From NCBI GenBank assembly GCA_012839295.1, contig DUNO01000019.1, forward strand, positions 1 through 52,681: DNA of 52,681 nt. The letters run 5' to 3'. Shown here piece by piece: positions 39,271-47,085 of the stretch (positions are counted from its first letter, which is position 1; each line of letters starts with the position of its first letter). The notes beneath the pieces were generated by a model. The model ran no database searches. It saw nothing but the letters and a program-made list of their open reading frames with translations, and was not told the origin of the DNA. Both the position numbers and the translations under genes were made by a program. This DNA comes from Clostridiales bacterium. GTDB lineage: Bacteria > Bacillota > Clostridia > Lachnospirales > Lachnospiraceae.

Positions 39271-41208
39271 TTACCAAATCCTAATTCTGTTCTTACCCGC
39301 CTTTAAAATCTCAATAGGGCCGCATACCGTCCTACCACTAATCGGTGCATCAAAATAATCAGAATCAAGTACGAGAGGGCTTCCGTCGGGATTTTCAAAA
39401 TCTGCATCAACGATACGGACTCTTGGCAATGTATAGGTACTATGGGGAGCATGGGTGAAGCCTTTAAAATCCTCCGGAAGAGTAATATTTAAATACACAG
39501 TGCCATCATCATTCACGATGGAATAATCTGCATTAAAGTCGGCATATTCCAGCTTGCATTCCTCTTTATGAAAAGCCTTTGCACCGTTGATATAGGTGTT
39601 TTCAGAAACATAAGCAGGCTGTTCTATCTTTTCAAAGATTTCCAGGTCCCCCGGGGTTTCCCTGTTGATTTTCTCTACCTCATCAATGTATTCGTCCAGT
39701 GAAGCAGTACAGCTGTCATAGATAGAGGTACCCACAGGATCAGCTGTCCGGCCGCCGACAAAGATGTTCTGATATAGACGGTCGTCAGCACCGTAGACCA
39801 TGGCATATCCAGTGACATCCGTGCTGTGGGGGGCATGGTAAGGAGTCGCCCGGTTGAGCATCTTTTTGCAGAGGATTTTTCCGGCAATCAGGTTTTTCAC
39901 ATAAGCACCGCCTTGGGCATGGTTATCCAGTGAATATGGGGAACCCAGGATGTTATGGTCAACTAAAAATGGGCCGTGGCTCACTTCGATGAAGAGATCC
40001 CGGTTATTTTGATAATAAAGGTTCTTGCTGACTCTGGTTCCCTGTGCCTGCCAATCCAGCCAGGTGCCGAGGGAGCAGTCATGAATGTGATTATGATGGA
40101 TTTGCACATCGATAGCGGCATGAAGCTTGATGCCGGCAATCTCATATCCGTAAAACTCTCTTTTCACCGCAATATTGTAGATGTGGTTATGGTGGATTTC
40201 GCTGAATACACATCCCAAATGACCGACTACTCCGTTCTGGCCGCAGTCATAAATCGTATTATTCCGGATAATGTGGGAACCGATTTTTTCCTTAGACCAG
40301 CCATACTTGCAGGCGGTAAAAACGGACTCCAGCTGATATTGATACCCGGGCTTATCCTTGCGGAAGGTACGGAAGTTATTGCCGGTAGAGGCTTCCTTTC
40401 CGATGCTGATGGCACTACATTTGGCATCATGAATGATATTGTTTTCGATGATCCAGCCCTTGCTCCAGCCTGGACCGATCAGCCCCGGCTGATCTGCTGT
40501 GGGAGGTGTCCAAGGGGTTGCTGCCTGGGCCATTTCAAAGCCGCTGACAGTGATATAGTCCACACCTGTCCGCTCTGGATAGAAGCAGCACTTGCGCACA
40601 TTGATTTCTGTCAACTCCTGGTTTGGATCTGATTCATGAAAGTTTGCATAAATAGTAGTGCTTTTTTTATCAACCTCAGCAAACCATAAATATTTGGTCT
40701 GTACCGGATTTTTTACTGCTGTGATTTCATTTGTCCAGTGATCCAATATTTCGGTACGGATGACAGGGCTTTTTAATGCATCATAGCTTTCCGCCTCATA
40801 GAAAGACATGCCGTTCAGATAGACATCACCCAGATGAGCCGAGCGTCCCAGTGGAAGGACAAGCCAGTCACCCAATACGGTTTCAGCGAAAGGATTATAA
40901 TCACCGAAGATGGTGTTTGGCAGAACTGCCTTCCAGATGGTACCTTCTACCAGCTCCCAGCTTGTCACCTGCTCGGAACCTTTGATTATTACTTTTTCAC
41001 CATCGGCAGCCTGATAAGTAATACGGCGGGTATTGCTCAGTCCGCCTTCAGCAGGCTTTACCCATTCGCGGTAGGTTCCTTCATGGACAATAATTGTGTC
41101 TCCCGCCCGTGCGACGGTGGCGGCAGCGTTGATTGTAAGAAATGGAGCCGCTTTGGAGCCGGAATTTAAATCGGAGCCGGTTTTTGCAACATGATATGTA
41201 CGAGCCAT
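39271..41208 (-). CDS. GH120 beta-xylosidase
   Basis: This 645-residue right-handed beta-helix hydrolase of family GH120 is, by family knowledge, a beta-xylosidase that removes xylose from xylo-oligosaccharides. The start MARTYHVAKTGSDLNSGSKA, then DTIIVHEGTYREWVKP, matches that family over the whole length. The expected catalytic Asp (385, in WLDWQAQG) and Glu (408, in FIEVSHGPF) are separated by 23 residues, the same spacing I recall for Asp382 and Glu405 of the Thermoanaerobacterium enzyme. There is no signal peptide, so it is cytoplasmic. AAGGAGG lies before the ATG within an unusual repeat array. The gene is divergent from an AraC regulator at 41468. Confidence 0.9.
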   Translation of the reverse strand: MARTYHVAKTGSDLNSGSKAAPFLTINAAATVARAGDTIIVHEGTYREWVKPAEGGLSNTRRITYQAADGEKVIIKGSEQVTSWELVEGTIWKAVLPNTIFGDYNPFAETVLGDWLVLPLGRSAHLGDVYLNGMSFYEAESYDALKSPVIRTEILDHWTNEITAVKNPVQTKYLWFAEVDKKSTTIYANFHESDPNQELTEINVRKCCFYPERTGVDYITVSGFEMAQAATPWTPPTADQPGLIGPGWSKGWIIENNIIHDAKCSAISIGKEASTGNNFRTFRKDKPGYQYQLESVFTACKYGWSKEKIGSHIIRNNTIYDCGQNGVVGHLGCVFSEIHHNHIYNIAVKREFYGYEIAGIKLHAAIDVQIHHNHIHDCSLGTWLDWQAQGTRVSKNLYYQNNRDLFIEVSHGPFLVDHNILGSPYSLDNHAQGGAYVKNLIAGKILCKKMLNRATPYHAPHSTDVTGYAMVYGADDRLYQNIFVGGRTADPVGTSIYDSCTASLDEYIDEVEKINRETPGDLEIFEKIEQPAYVSENTYINGAKAFHKEECKLEYADFNADYSIVNDDGTVYLNITLPEDFKGFTHAPHSTYTLPRVRIVDADFENPDGSPLVLDSDYFDAPISGRTVCGPIEILKAGKNRIRIW

Positions 41209-41217
41209 TTTTTATAA

Positions 41218-41323
41218 GCCTCCTTTTTTTTTTAGGAGGCTTTGCCTCCTTTTTTTTGGGGTTTTGCCTCCTTGTTTTTTTAGGAAGCATTGCCTCCTTT
41301 TTCTGCGGGGAGGTTTTGCCTCC
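41218..41323 (-). repeat. Five Shine-Dalgarno-like hairpin repeats in the GH120 leader
   Basis: On the minus strand, GGAGGC occurs at 41323, 41297, 41271, 41249 and 41223, spaced 26, 26, 22 and 26 bases and followed by A-rich runs. Several copies pair with a neighbouring CCTCC or near copy (for example AGGAGGC TTT GCCTCCT at 41234-41250). Only the last copy, 10 bases before the ATG, is at the usual ribosome-binding distance. The array is a candidate for translational control or repeat slippage. Confidence 0.85.
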
Positions 41324-41467
41324 TGATATTGTTTAATGATATCTGCATTATATTTGAACTGTGATGTGTATTACAATGCAAATTGTTGTGGAAAGTGAGA
41401 TAAAATTCGTGTTATATTATATTAGAGGAAAGCAGACGTTGGAGGAAACCGGAGGGGAGGGTTTGTT

Positions 41468-42229
41468 ATGTTTTTCTTTTTTGAGCATCATGGAATGAAG
41501 GGAAAAGATTTTTTCCGGGTGAATGAGATGAATAATCAGCCCTTTCCGGCGCATCTGCACCGGGCATATGAGCTGATCTACATCGTGGAGGGAAGGCTTA
41601 TCCTGCAGGTTGAGAAGAAGCAATATATAATGACGAAGGGGGATCTGGCATTTGTTTTTTGTAATCAAATCCATCATTTTTCAGTGGCAGACGAGTGCAG
41701 GATTCATGTTGTATTGTTTGCCCCGGAAATCATAGGCGGATTCTATACAGCCCACCGGGATTGTATACCGGAGAATAATGTGATTCATTTGGAAAATGAA
41801 CCGGATTTCTTTAACTGCAAATCAATTTATGCCCAGAAGAGCCTGCTATACCATATCTGTGACGAGCTGGTTAAGATGACGGGCATGGAGCCGGCCAACA
41901 GTAATTCCCAAACAGCCTTGCTTCAGCAAATCTTTGCTTATGTTGATACGCATTACGGTATGGAATGTTCATTAAAAGCCATTTCAAGGGCAGTGCAGTA
42001 TGACTATGCTTATTTGTCTAAATTATTTACACGGATGACAGAAATGCGGTTTACGGATTATCTCAACAATTACCGGATCGCCCAGGCATGTAATTTATTA
42101 AAAGAGCAGCAGATATCCGTTTCAGAGGTGGCGGAGCGATGCGGCTATTCGAATCTTCGCACTTTTCATAGGAATTTCCGCATGATTGTGGGATGTTCAC
42201 CTAAAGAATATTTACATTTGGATATTTGA
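41468..42229 (+). CDS. AraC family regulator with cupin domain
   Basis: This 253-residue regulator has an N-terminal cupin-like sugar-sensing domain (PFPAHLHRAYELIYIVEGRL, YIMTKGDLAFVFCNQIHHF) and a C-terminal AraC DNA-binding pair (LKAISRAVQYDYAYLSKLFT, VSEVAERCGYSNLRTFHRNF). It is divergent from the GH120 gene and upstream of the CUT1 importer, so either could be its target. AGGGGAGGG lies before the ATG. Confidence 0.9.
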   Translation: MFFFFEHHGMKGKDFFRVNEMNNQPFPAHLHRAYELIYIVEGRLILQVEKKQYIMTKGDLAFVFCNQIHHFSVADECRIHVVLFAPEIIGGFYTAHRDCIPENNVIHLENEPDFFNCKSIYAQKSLLYHICDELVKMTGMEPANSNSQTALLQQIFAYVDTHYGMECSLKAISRAVQYDYAYLSKLFTRMTEMRFTDYLNNYRIAQACNLLKEQQISVSEVAERCGYSNLRTFHRNFRMIVGCSPKEYLHLDI

Positions 42230-42254
42230 TAATGAAAAAAGGATTTTTGGAAAA

Positions 42255-42297
42255 AACGCTGTAAAAGCAAGTCAGTTTTTGCAGCGGTTCTTTTTTT
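42255..42297 (+). terminator. Terminator, member of a repeated family
   Basis: AACGCTGTAAAA pairs with TTTTGCAGCGGTT, followed by TTTTTTT. It is the same family as 27482 and 39094 but with a changed first arm. Confidence 0.85.
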
Positions 42298-42389
42298 ATA
42301 TGGAAATATCAAGAAAATGCGGTAAGATTATTATATAAGAAAGACACTTTATTAAATTTTAATCATTATCAATCGATGCTATTATAATA

Positions 42390-42572
42390 ATGTGAAATAC
42401 AGAATATTTCACATCCGGCATTGGATAGCCTGGCGGCTAAATGTTCGTTGGTGCGAAATGAAGAGCATTTCACATCCGACATTGAGTGGCCTTGCGGGCA
42501 AATGTTCGTTAGTGTGAAGTACAGAGCATTTCACATCCGATATTGATTGGCCTAACGGCTAAATAATCGTTA
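42390..42572 (+). repeat. Three 61-base structured tandem repeats in the importer leader
   Basis: Units start at 42390, 42451 and 42512 with exact 61-base spacing, and a fourth begins GTGTAG at 42573. Each unit has a first stem (GTGAAAT/ATTTCAC in unit 1, GAAATG/CATTTC in unit 2, GAAGT/ATTTC in unit 3), the constant CACATCCG, then a second stem (TAGCC/GGCTA, and TTGGCC/GGCTAA in unit 3) and TCGTT. Stem bases vary in a way that mostly keeps pairing. The array lies between TATAAT (42383-42388) and the importer start, so it would be in the 5' leader. Confidence 0.88.
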
Positions 42573-42605
42573 GTGTAGTAAAAAATCTATGCAAGGAGGA
42601 AAGGT

Positions 42606-43982
42606 ATGAAAAAAAAGGCATTAGGTATCGTGTTAAGTCTTACAATGGTTGCTTCTCTATTCGTTGGCTGCGGGAATTCAGGAAATCAGACCACAAGCTC
42701 AACTGACAGCGGGGAGGCAACAGAGAAAAAGGATCCGGCAGCGGATTCGGGGGATTCAAAGGCGGCATCGGGGGAAAGCAAGGAAATATTATTTTGGAAT
42801 ATCGCTACAGAAAGTCCGGACAAAGACATCATGGGATATGCAGTAGACCAGTTTAATAAAAATACGAAATCAGGTTATACCATTAAAATGGTTCCGACAC
42901 AGAATGATACATACAAGGAAAAACTTGTTATAGCAATGAGCTCAGGAGAATGCCCGGATATTTATACCTCTTGGTCAGGCGGACCGATGAATGAGTATAT
43001 AAAATCAGGTTTTGCCCAACCAATTGATGATTTGTTTAATGCAAGCCAGCTTCCGGATAAAATTATGGATGCGGCAGTTGCGCAAGCCTCATACGATGGA
43101 AAAATTTATTCCGTACCTATTATTAATGTTTCTATTTCGGGTGTGTTTTATAATAAAGAAATGTTTGAAAAATATGACCTGGAGGTTCCCAAGACCATTT
43201 CCGAGCTGGAAAAAATATGTGAGGTGTTTGTCCAAAACGGAATTACACCATTTGCTTTGGCCAATAGTTCAAAATGGACAGGATCCATGTATTTTATGAA
43301 TTTAGCAGCCCGGAAAGGTGGACTGGAGCCTTTCCAGAAAGCAGTTGACGGAAGCGGAAGCTTTGAAGCGGAAAGCTTTCTCTATGCAGGGCAGAAGATC
43401 CAGGAGTGGGTTAAAAAAGGATATTTCCCGGAGGGCGTTAACTCCTTAAGCGAGGATGACGGGCAGGCAAAACAATTAATGTATCAGGAATCAGCTGCAA
43501 TGCTATGCTGCGGCTCCTGGTACACAGGAACCTTCCAGGCAGACAGCCCTGATTTTTATAAAAAAATCGGCTGGTTCTCATTCCCGGCAGTAGACGGGGC
43601 ATCTGCTGACGCATCCATCCAGATCGGAACAGTCGGCGACCAGTTTATTTCCTTTAATTGTACCGGTGATAAATTAAAAGCTGCATTTGAATTTGTAACC
43701 TATTATGCAAATGATGATACGGTCCAATTAATGGTTGATAAAGGTAAAATACCGCCGGTTAAAAATGTGGGCGATTTAATTACGGATCCTGTTACAAAGG
43801 ATATTTTGACAGCAGCAAATAGTGCTTCTTCCACACAACTATGGTATGACCAGTATCTGCCGCCGGCAGTAGCACAGGTTCACCTGGACACCTGCCAGGA
43901 GATTTTTGGATTAACGATGACCCCGGAGGATGCAGCAGCCCAGTTACAGAAAGCGATGGAAGAATATAATAAGTCTAAATAA
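42606..43982 (+). CDS. CUT1 sugar ABC transporter substrate-binding lipoprotein
   Basis: This 458-residue lipoprotein of extracellular solute-binding family 1 has a signal peptide with lipobox LFVGC (Cys22), a Ser/Asp-rich linker to about residue 55, then ILFWNIATESPDKDIMGYAV and the typical SGECPDIYTSWSGG and FQADSPDFYKKIGWFSFPAV elements of sugar-binding proteins. It captures an oligosaccharide (substrate not readable) for the permeases that follow. AAGGAGGAAAGG lies before the ATG. A hairpin after the stop likely lowers expression of the permeases relative to this protein. Confidence 0.93.
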   Translation: MKKKALGIVLSLTMVASLFVGCGNSGNQTTSSTDSGEATEKKDPAADSGDSKAASGESKEILFWNIATESPDKDIMGYAVDQFNKNTKSGYTIKMVPTQNDTYKEKLVIAMSSGECPDIYTSWSGGPMNEYIKSGFAQPIDDLFNASQLPDKIMDAAVAQASYDGKIYSVPIINVSISGVFYNKEMFEKYDLEVPKTISELEKICEVFVQNGITPFALANSSKWTGSMYFMNLAARKGGLEPFQKAVDGSGSFEAESFLYAGQKIQEWVKKGYFPEGVNSLSEDDGQAKQLMYQESAAMLCCGSWYTGTFQADSPDFYKKIGWFSFPAVDGASADASIQIGTVGDQFISFNCTGDKLKAAFEFVTYYANDDTVQLMVDKGKIPPVKNVGDLITDPVTKDILTAANSASSTQLWYDQYLPPAVAQVHLDTCQEIFGLTMTPEDAAAQLQKAMEEYNKSK

Positions 43983-44022
43983 TAATCGGCATTATGAAGG
44001 ATTGTAACATAGCCTGATTAAA

Positions 44023-44061
44023 AAAGGACCTGGTGCATTTATGCTATACACCGGGTCCTTT
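44023..44061 (+). other. Intercistronic hairpin between binding protein and permeases
   Basis: AAAGGACCTGGTG (44023-44035) pairs with CACCGGGTCCTTT (44049-44061), 13 pairs with a G-U, and no T-run. It probably stabilises the upstream mRNA or attenuates transcription, giving more binding protein than permease. Confidence 0.7.
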
Positions 44062-44079
44062 CAAAGGAGGTATTTGCGA

Positions 44080-44982
44080 ATGGAAGGAAGCGGGCTTTCC
44101 CTGCAGCGGCAAAGGCAACGGACTACCAACAGGGCGGCTGCAGTATTCTTGGCACCGGTAATGATATTGTTGGTTATTTTCATCTTTTATCCGATTTTAG
44201 ATACATTTATTACGAGCGGATATAAATGGAATGGAATTTCAGCAGATAAGGAATTTATAGGGGTATTAAACTGGGTGGCTTTAGTGCAGGATGGCAAGTT
44301 TTGGGTTGCTTTCAGGAATAATTTGGTCATTATGGTTCTGTCAATCAGTGTCCAGATACCGATTGGCCTGGCGCTGGCAACATTTTTAGATTTTGGCGGA
44401 AAGAAGTTGAATGTATATAAGGTTTTGTGGTTCATTCCTTTATTAATGTCTTCTGTCGCAATCGGCTTTTTATTTACATATGCTTTAGCAACGAACGGAG
44501 GTATTGTCAGTACTATTTCAGGCTGGTTCGGCGGGGGCAAGATTGACCTGCTTGGCAACCCGAAATTAGCGCTGTTAACGGTGATTGCAGTTATTTGCTG
44601 GCAATTTACGCCTTTTTACATGGTATATTTTATGGCCGCCTATACGAATATTCCCTTTGATGTGTTTGAGGCGGCAAGAATTGACGGAGCAACGAAGGGA
44701 CAATATTTCTGGAAGATTGCGCTACCACTTTTAGTACCGTCTATGAAAAGTGCGGCGATTCTTTCCATGGTAGGCTCTTTGAAATATTTTGATTTGATTT
44801 ATGTTATGACCGGCGGCGGTCCCGGAACCTCAACCGAGTTAATGGCAACCTATATGTATAAGCAATCCTTTAAAACCTTTAATATGGGATATGGTTCCGC
44901 AGTTGCAGGCGGCATGTTTATTTTGATTACCATGGTGTCATTGATTACGATGAAATTGTTAAATGGCAGGAAAGAGGTGTAA
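44080..44982 (+). CDS. CUT1 sugar ABC transporter permease (MalF/UgpA-like)
   Basis: This 300-residue inner-membrane permease has six membrane helices, with the EAA loop EAARIDGATKGQYFWKIALP for docking the ATPase. I start at 44080 (MEGSGLSLQRQRQ) because AAAGGAGG lies 10 bases upstream; the earlier ATG at 44041 lies inside the hairpin. It pairs with the second permease, 1 base downstream. The ATPase (MsmX-type, often shared between importers) is not encoded here. Confidence 0.92.
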   Translation: MEGSGLSLQRQRQRTTNRAAAVFLAPVMILLVIFIFYPILDTFITSGYKWNGISADKEFIGVLNWVALVQDGKFWVAFRNNLVIMVLSISVQIPIGLALATFLDFGGKKLNVYKVLWFIPLLMSSVAIGFLFTYALATNGGIVSTISGWFGGGKIDLLGNPKLALLTVIAVICWQFTPFYMVYFMAAYTNIPFDVFEAARIDGATKGQYFWKIALPLLVPSMKSAAILSMVGSLKYFDLIYVMTGGGPGTSTELMATYMYKQSFKTFNMGYGSAVAGGMFILITMVSLITMKLLNGRKEV

Positions 44983-44983
44983 A

Positions 44984-45832
44984 ATGGACGAAATTAAGAG
45001 AGGTAAAATAAAAAGCATCATCTCTTGGACAATTGCTTTTATTCTTGCGACTTTTTATGTACTGGTATCTGTTTTACCCTTTATTTTCATGGTGATAAAT
45101 TCCTTTAAGGAAAGATTTGAGATGCTGGTAAAAGGGGTATTTGAATTGCCGGATTCCCTTAATTTAAGCAATTTCACCGGGGTTTTGACCGGAGGGTTCT
45201 GGAATTATTTTAAAAACAGTGTTATTGTATTGGCAATCTCACTGGCTTTATTGCTCATGATATCAGCCTGTGCTTCCTATCCCCTGGCAAGGTTCAAATT
45301 TAAGCTGGCAAATCCTCTCTATGCATTAATTGTAGCCTGTATGTCAATTCCCCTTCATATTACGCTCATCCCCGTATTTAAAATGGCACAGAAGACCCAT
45401 ATGTATGACACGATATGGGCCTTAATCGGACCATATGTTGCATTTGGCATACCGATTTCCGTATTTATTTTAACAAGCTTTATGAAAAGCATTCCAAGAG
45501 AAATTGAAGAATCAGCAGAGATAGACGGTTGTAACAAGTATATGATGTTTACAAGGATCATGCTTCCCCTGTCAAAGGCGGGGCTGTCTACCCTGGCCAT
45601 TTATAATGGCGTTAACATGTGGAATGAGTTCAGCTTCGCATATACGTTAACACAGTCAATTGAAAACCGCACCCTGCCCTTGGCAGTATGGGAGTTTCAA
45701 GGGCAGTATTCGATGAATACGCCAATGATTATGGCAGTTCTTACCTTAAGCGTCCTGCCCATGATTATTATGTTCATTTTCTTCCAGGATAAGCTTGTCA
45801 AAGGTATGACAGCAGGGGCAATCAAAGGATAA
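44984..45832 (+). CDS. CUT1 sugar ABC transporter permease (MalG/UgpE-like)
   Basis: This 282-residue permease has six helices and the EAA-type motif IEESAEIDGCNKYMMFTRIM. The ATG at 44984, with AGAGGTG before it, is preferred over an upstream codon inside the previous gene. It is last in the binding protein/permease/permease operon. A weak hairpin at 45841-45873 (ATAGGGGGTG/CGCCCTCTAT) follows. An ATPase must be shared from elsewhere. Confidence 0.92.
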   Translation: MDEIKRGKIKSIISWTIAFILATFYVLVSVLPFIFMVINSFKERFEMLVKGVFELPDSLNLSNFTGVLTGGFWNYFKNSVIVLAISLALLLMISACASYPLARFKFKLANPLYALIVACMSIPLHITLIPVFKMAQKTHMYDTIWALIGPYVAFGIPISVFILTSFMKSIPREIEESAEIDGCNKYMMFTRIMLPLSKAGLSTLAIYNGVNMWNEFSFAYTLTQSIENRTLPLAVWEFQGQYSMNTPMIMAVLTLSVLPMIIMFIFFQDKLVKGMTAGAIKG

Positions 45833-45970
45833 AGCAACCTATAGGGGGTGATATCATAAGAGGCGCCCTCTATATTCCGTTTTCATTCATTTTTATTGTA
45901 TAAGGTATTTTAATTGTGTAATATAGGTTATGGGAAGCTGTACAATAAAAAGTTAAAGGCGGGGGTCAGG

Positions 45971-46090
45971 ATGAGTAAATGGATGGAAAAGTTTAACCAC
46001 TGGAAATTTGATAAGAAAATGACCTTGTTCATTTCCTTCAGTATCGTAATAACAACAATGGTCATATTAATTGTATCTGCATCAGCATGA
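45971..46090 (+). pseudogene. YesM-like histidine kinase, N-terminal stub
   Basis: A 39-codon frame reads MSKWMEKFNHWKFDKKMTLF, then ISFSIVITTMVILIVSASA, and stops. This is the cytoplasmic start and first membrane helix of a YesM-type sensor kinase, whose remaining about 550 residues are gone. The TGA overlaps the ATG of the receiver-less regulator fragment (ATGA), so the deletion joined kinase start to regulator end. Confidence 0.8.
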
Positions 46091-47016
46091 TAGATGCCCA
46101 GAATGCAGGCATCACCTTTATGGATGATGACGGAAAAATTGTAATGGTGTTCTTTGACAAGGGCAATGAAAATGAGCTCGTGGAACAGATCGAGGAACTA
46201 AATAACATATTAAAGGATGAATATAATATCAGCCCGAAGGTTGTTATGGGAAGCGTGGTGAGGGGCTTCTTTAACCTTATGATTTCTTATAATGACGCGA
46301 TTTATTTATTAAGCCATGAGAAGGAAAGCATAAAGGAAATTGTCCAATCCTACCAGTCCCAGAGCAGGGCGGATATCTTCAGGGATATTTACCAGGAATT
46401 AAAAGCGACTATGAATGCGAATATAGCGAACATGGAATACGTGCTGCGGATATTTGAAACCTTTGGCAGGGCTACGGAGTCCTATAATTTAACAGTGAAT
46501 TATGTGAGAAAATGCTGCTTTGAAATTGCATCCTCGGTTTACTTTTCCTATTTAAGTAATTCAGGGGAAAATGCTGATGATAAGCTGAATGAAGTATTAA
46601 AAACCTTAATCCACGCGAGTAAAGAGGAGGCATTGGAGGTTACAAAGGCATTCCTGTCCCAGATCTCCGGCAATGAAAAGCTAAACGGCCATGAAATTAT
46701 TTTGCAGGCGGTCCGCTATATTGATGAGAACCTTTCCGGGGACTTATCTGTTTCAAGCATTGCAGCAAATTTATACATAACGCCGAATTATTTTTCCAGG
46801 CTTTTTAAGAGGGTAAAGGGAGAAGGCTGCAATGAGTACATAGTCAGGAAAAGAATAGAAAAGGCACAGTCCCTCCTTGTAAATACCAGTATCAAGACAG
46901 GGAAAATAGCTATGATGGTAGGCTATAATGATACCAATTATTTTTCCTTGGCATTTAAGAAGCATATGGGAGTGTCTCCTACCAAATACAGGGAAGCGGT
47001 TCAGGAAAGCGGTTAG
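46087..47016 (+). pseudogene. YesN-like response regulator lacking its receiver domain
   Basis: A 309-codon frame holds the middle and the C-terminal AraC DNA-binding domain of a YesN-type regulator: SVSSIAANLYITPNYFSRLF, then TGKIAMMVGYNDTNYFSLAF and HMGVSPTKYRE. No receiver domain with its Asp is present; the frame starts in the linker. It could still be translated by coupling to the kinase stub and act as an unphosphorylatable DNA-binding protein. It lies just downstream of the CUT1 importer operon, whose regulation it presumably once controlled. Confidence 0.75.
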
Positions 47017-47039
47017 TAGTAGTGGAAGGATAGATTAGC

Positions 47040-47074
47040 AGAAGCAGGACGGTGGCCTTTCACTGTCCTGCTTC
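47040..47074. terminator. Hairpin between convergent genes
   Basis: AGAAGCAGGAC (47040-47050) and GTCCTGCTTCT (47064-47074) form a perfect 11-base stem. There is no strong T-run on either side, but it sits between two convergent stops. Confidence 0.55.
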
Positions 47075-47085
47075 TACGCATGCCT

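Noticed and set aside
39976-40632. Plus-strand open frame of 218 codons
   Set aside because: It is antisense to the GH120 gene, where catalytic residues are in place on the minus strand.
42390-42572. CRISPR array
   Set aside because: Adjacent units have no unique spacers between conserved repeats, the period is 61 throughout and no cas gene is present.
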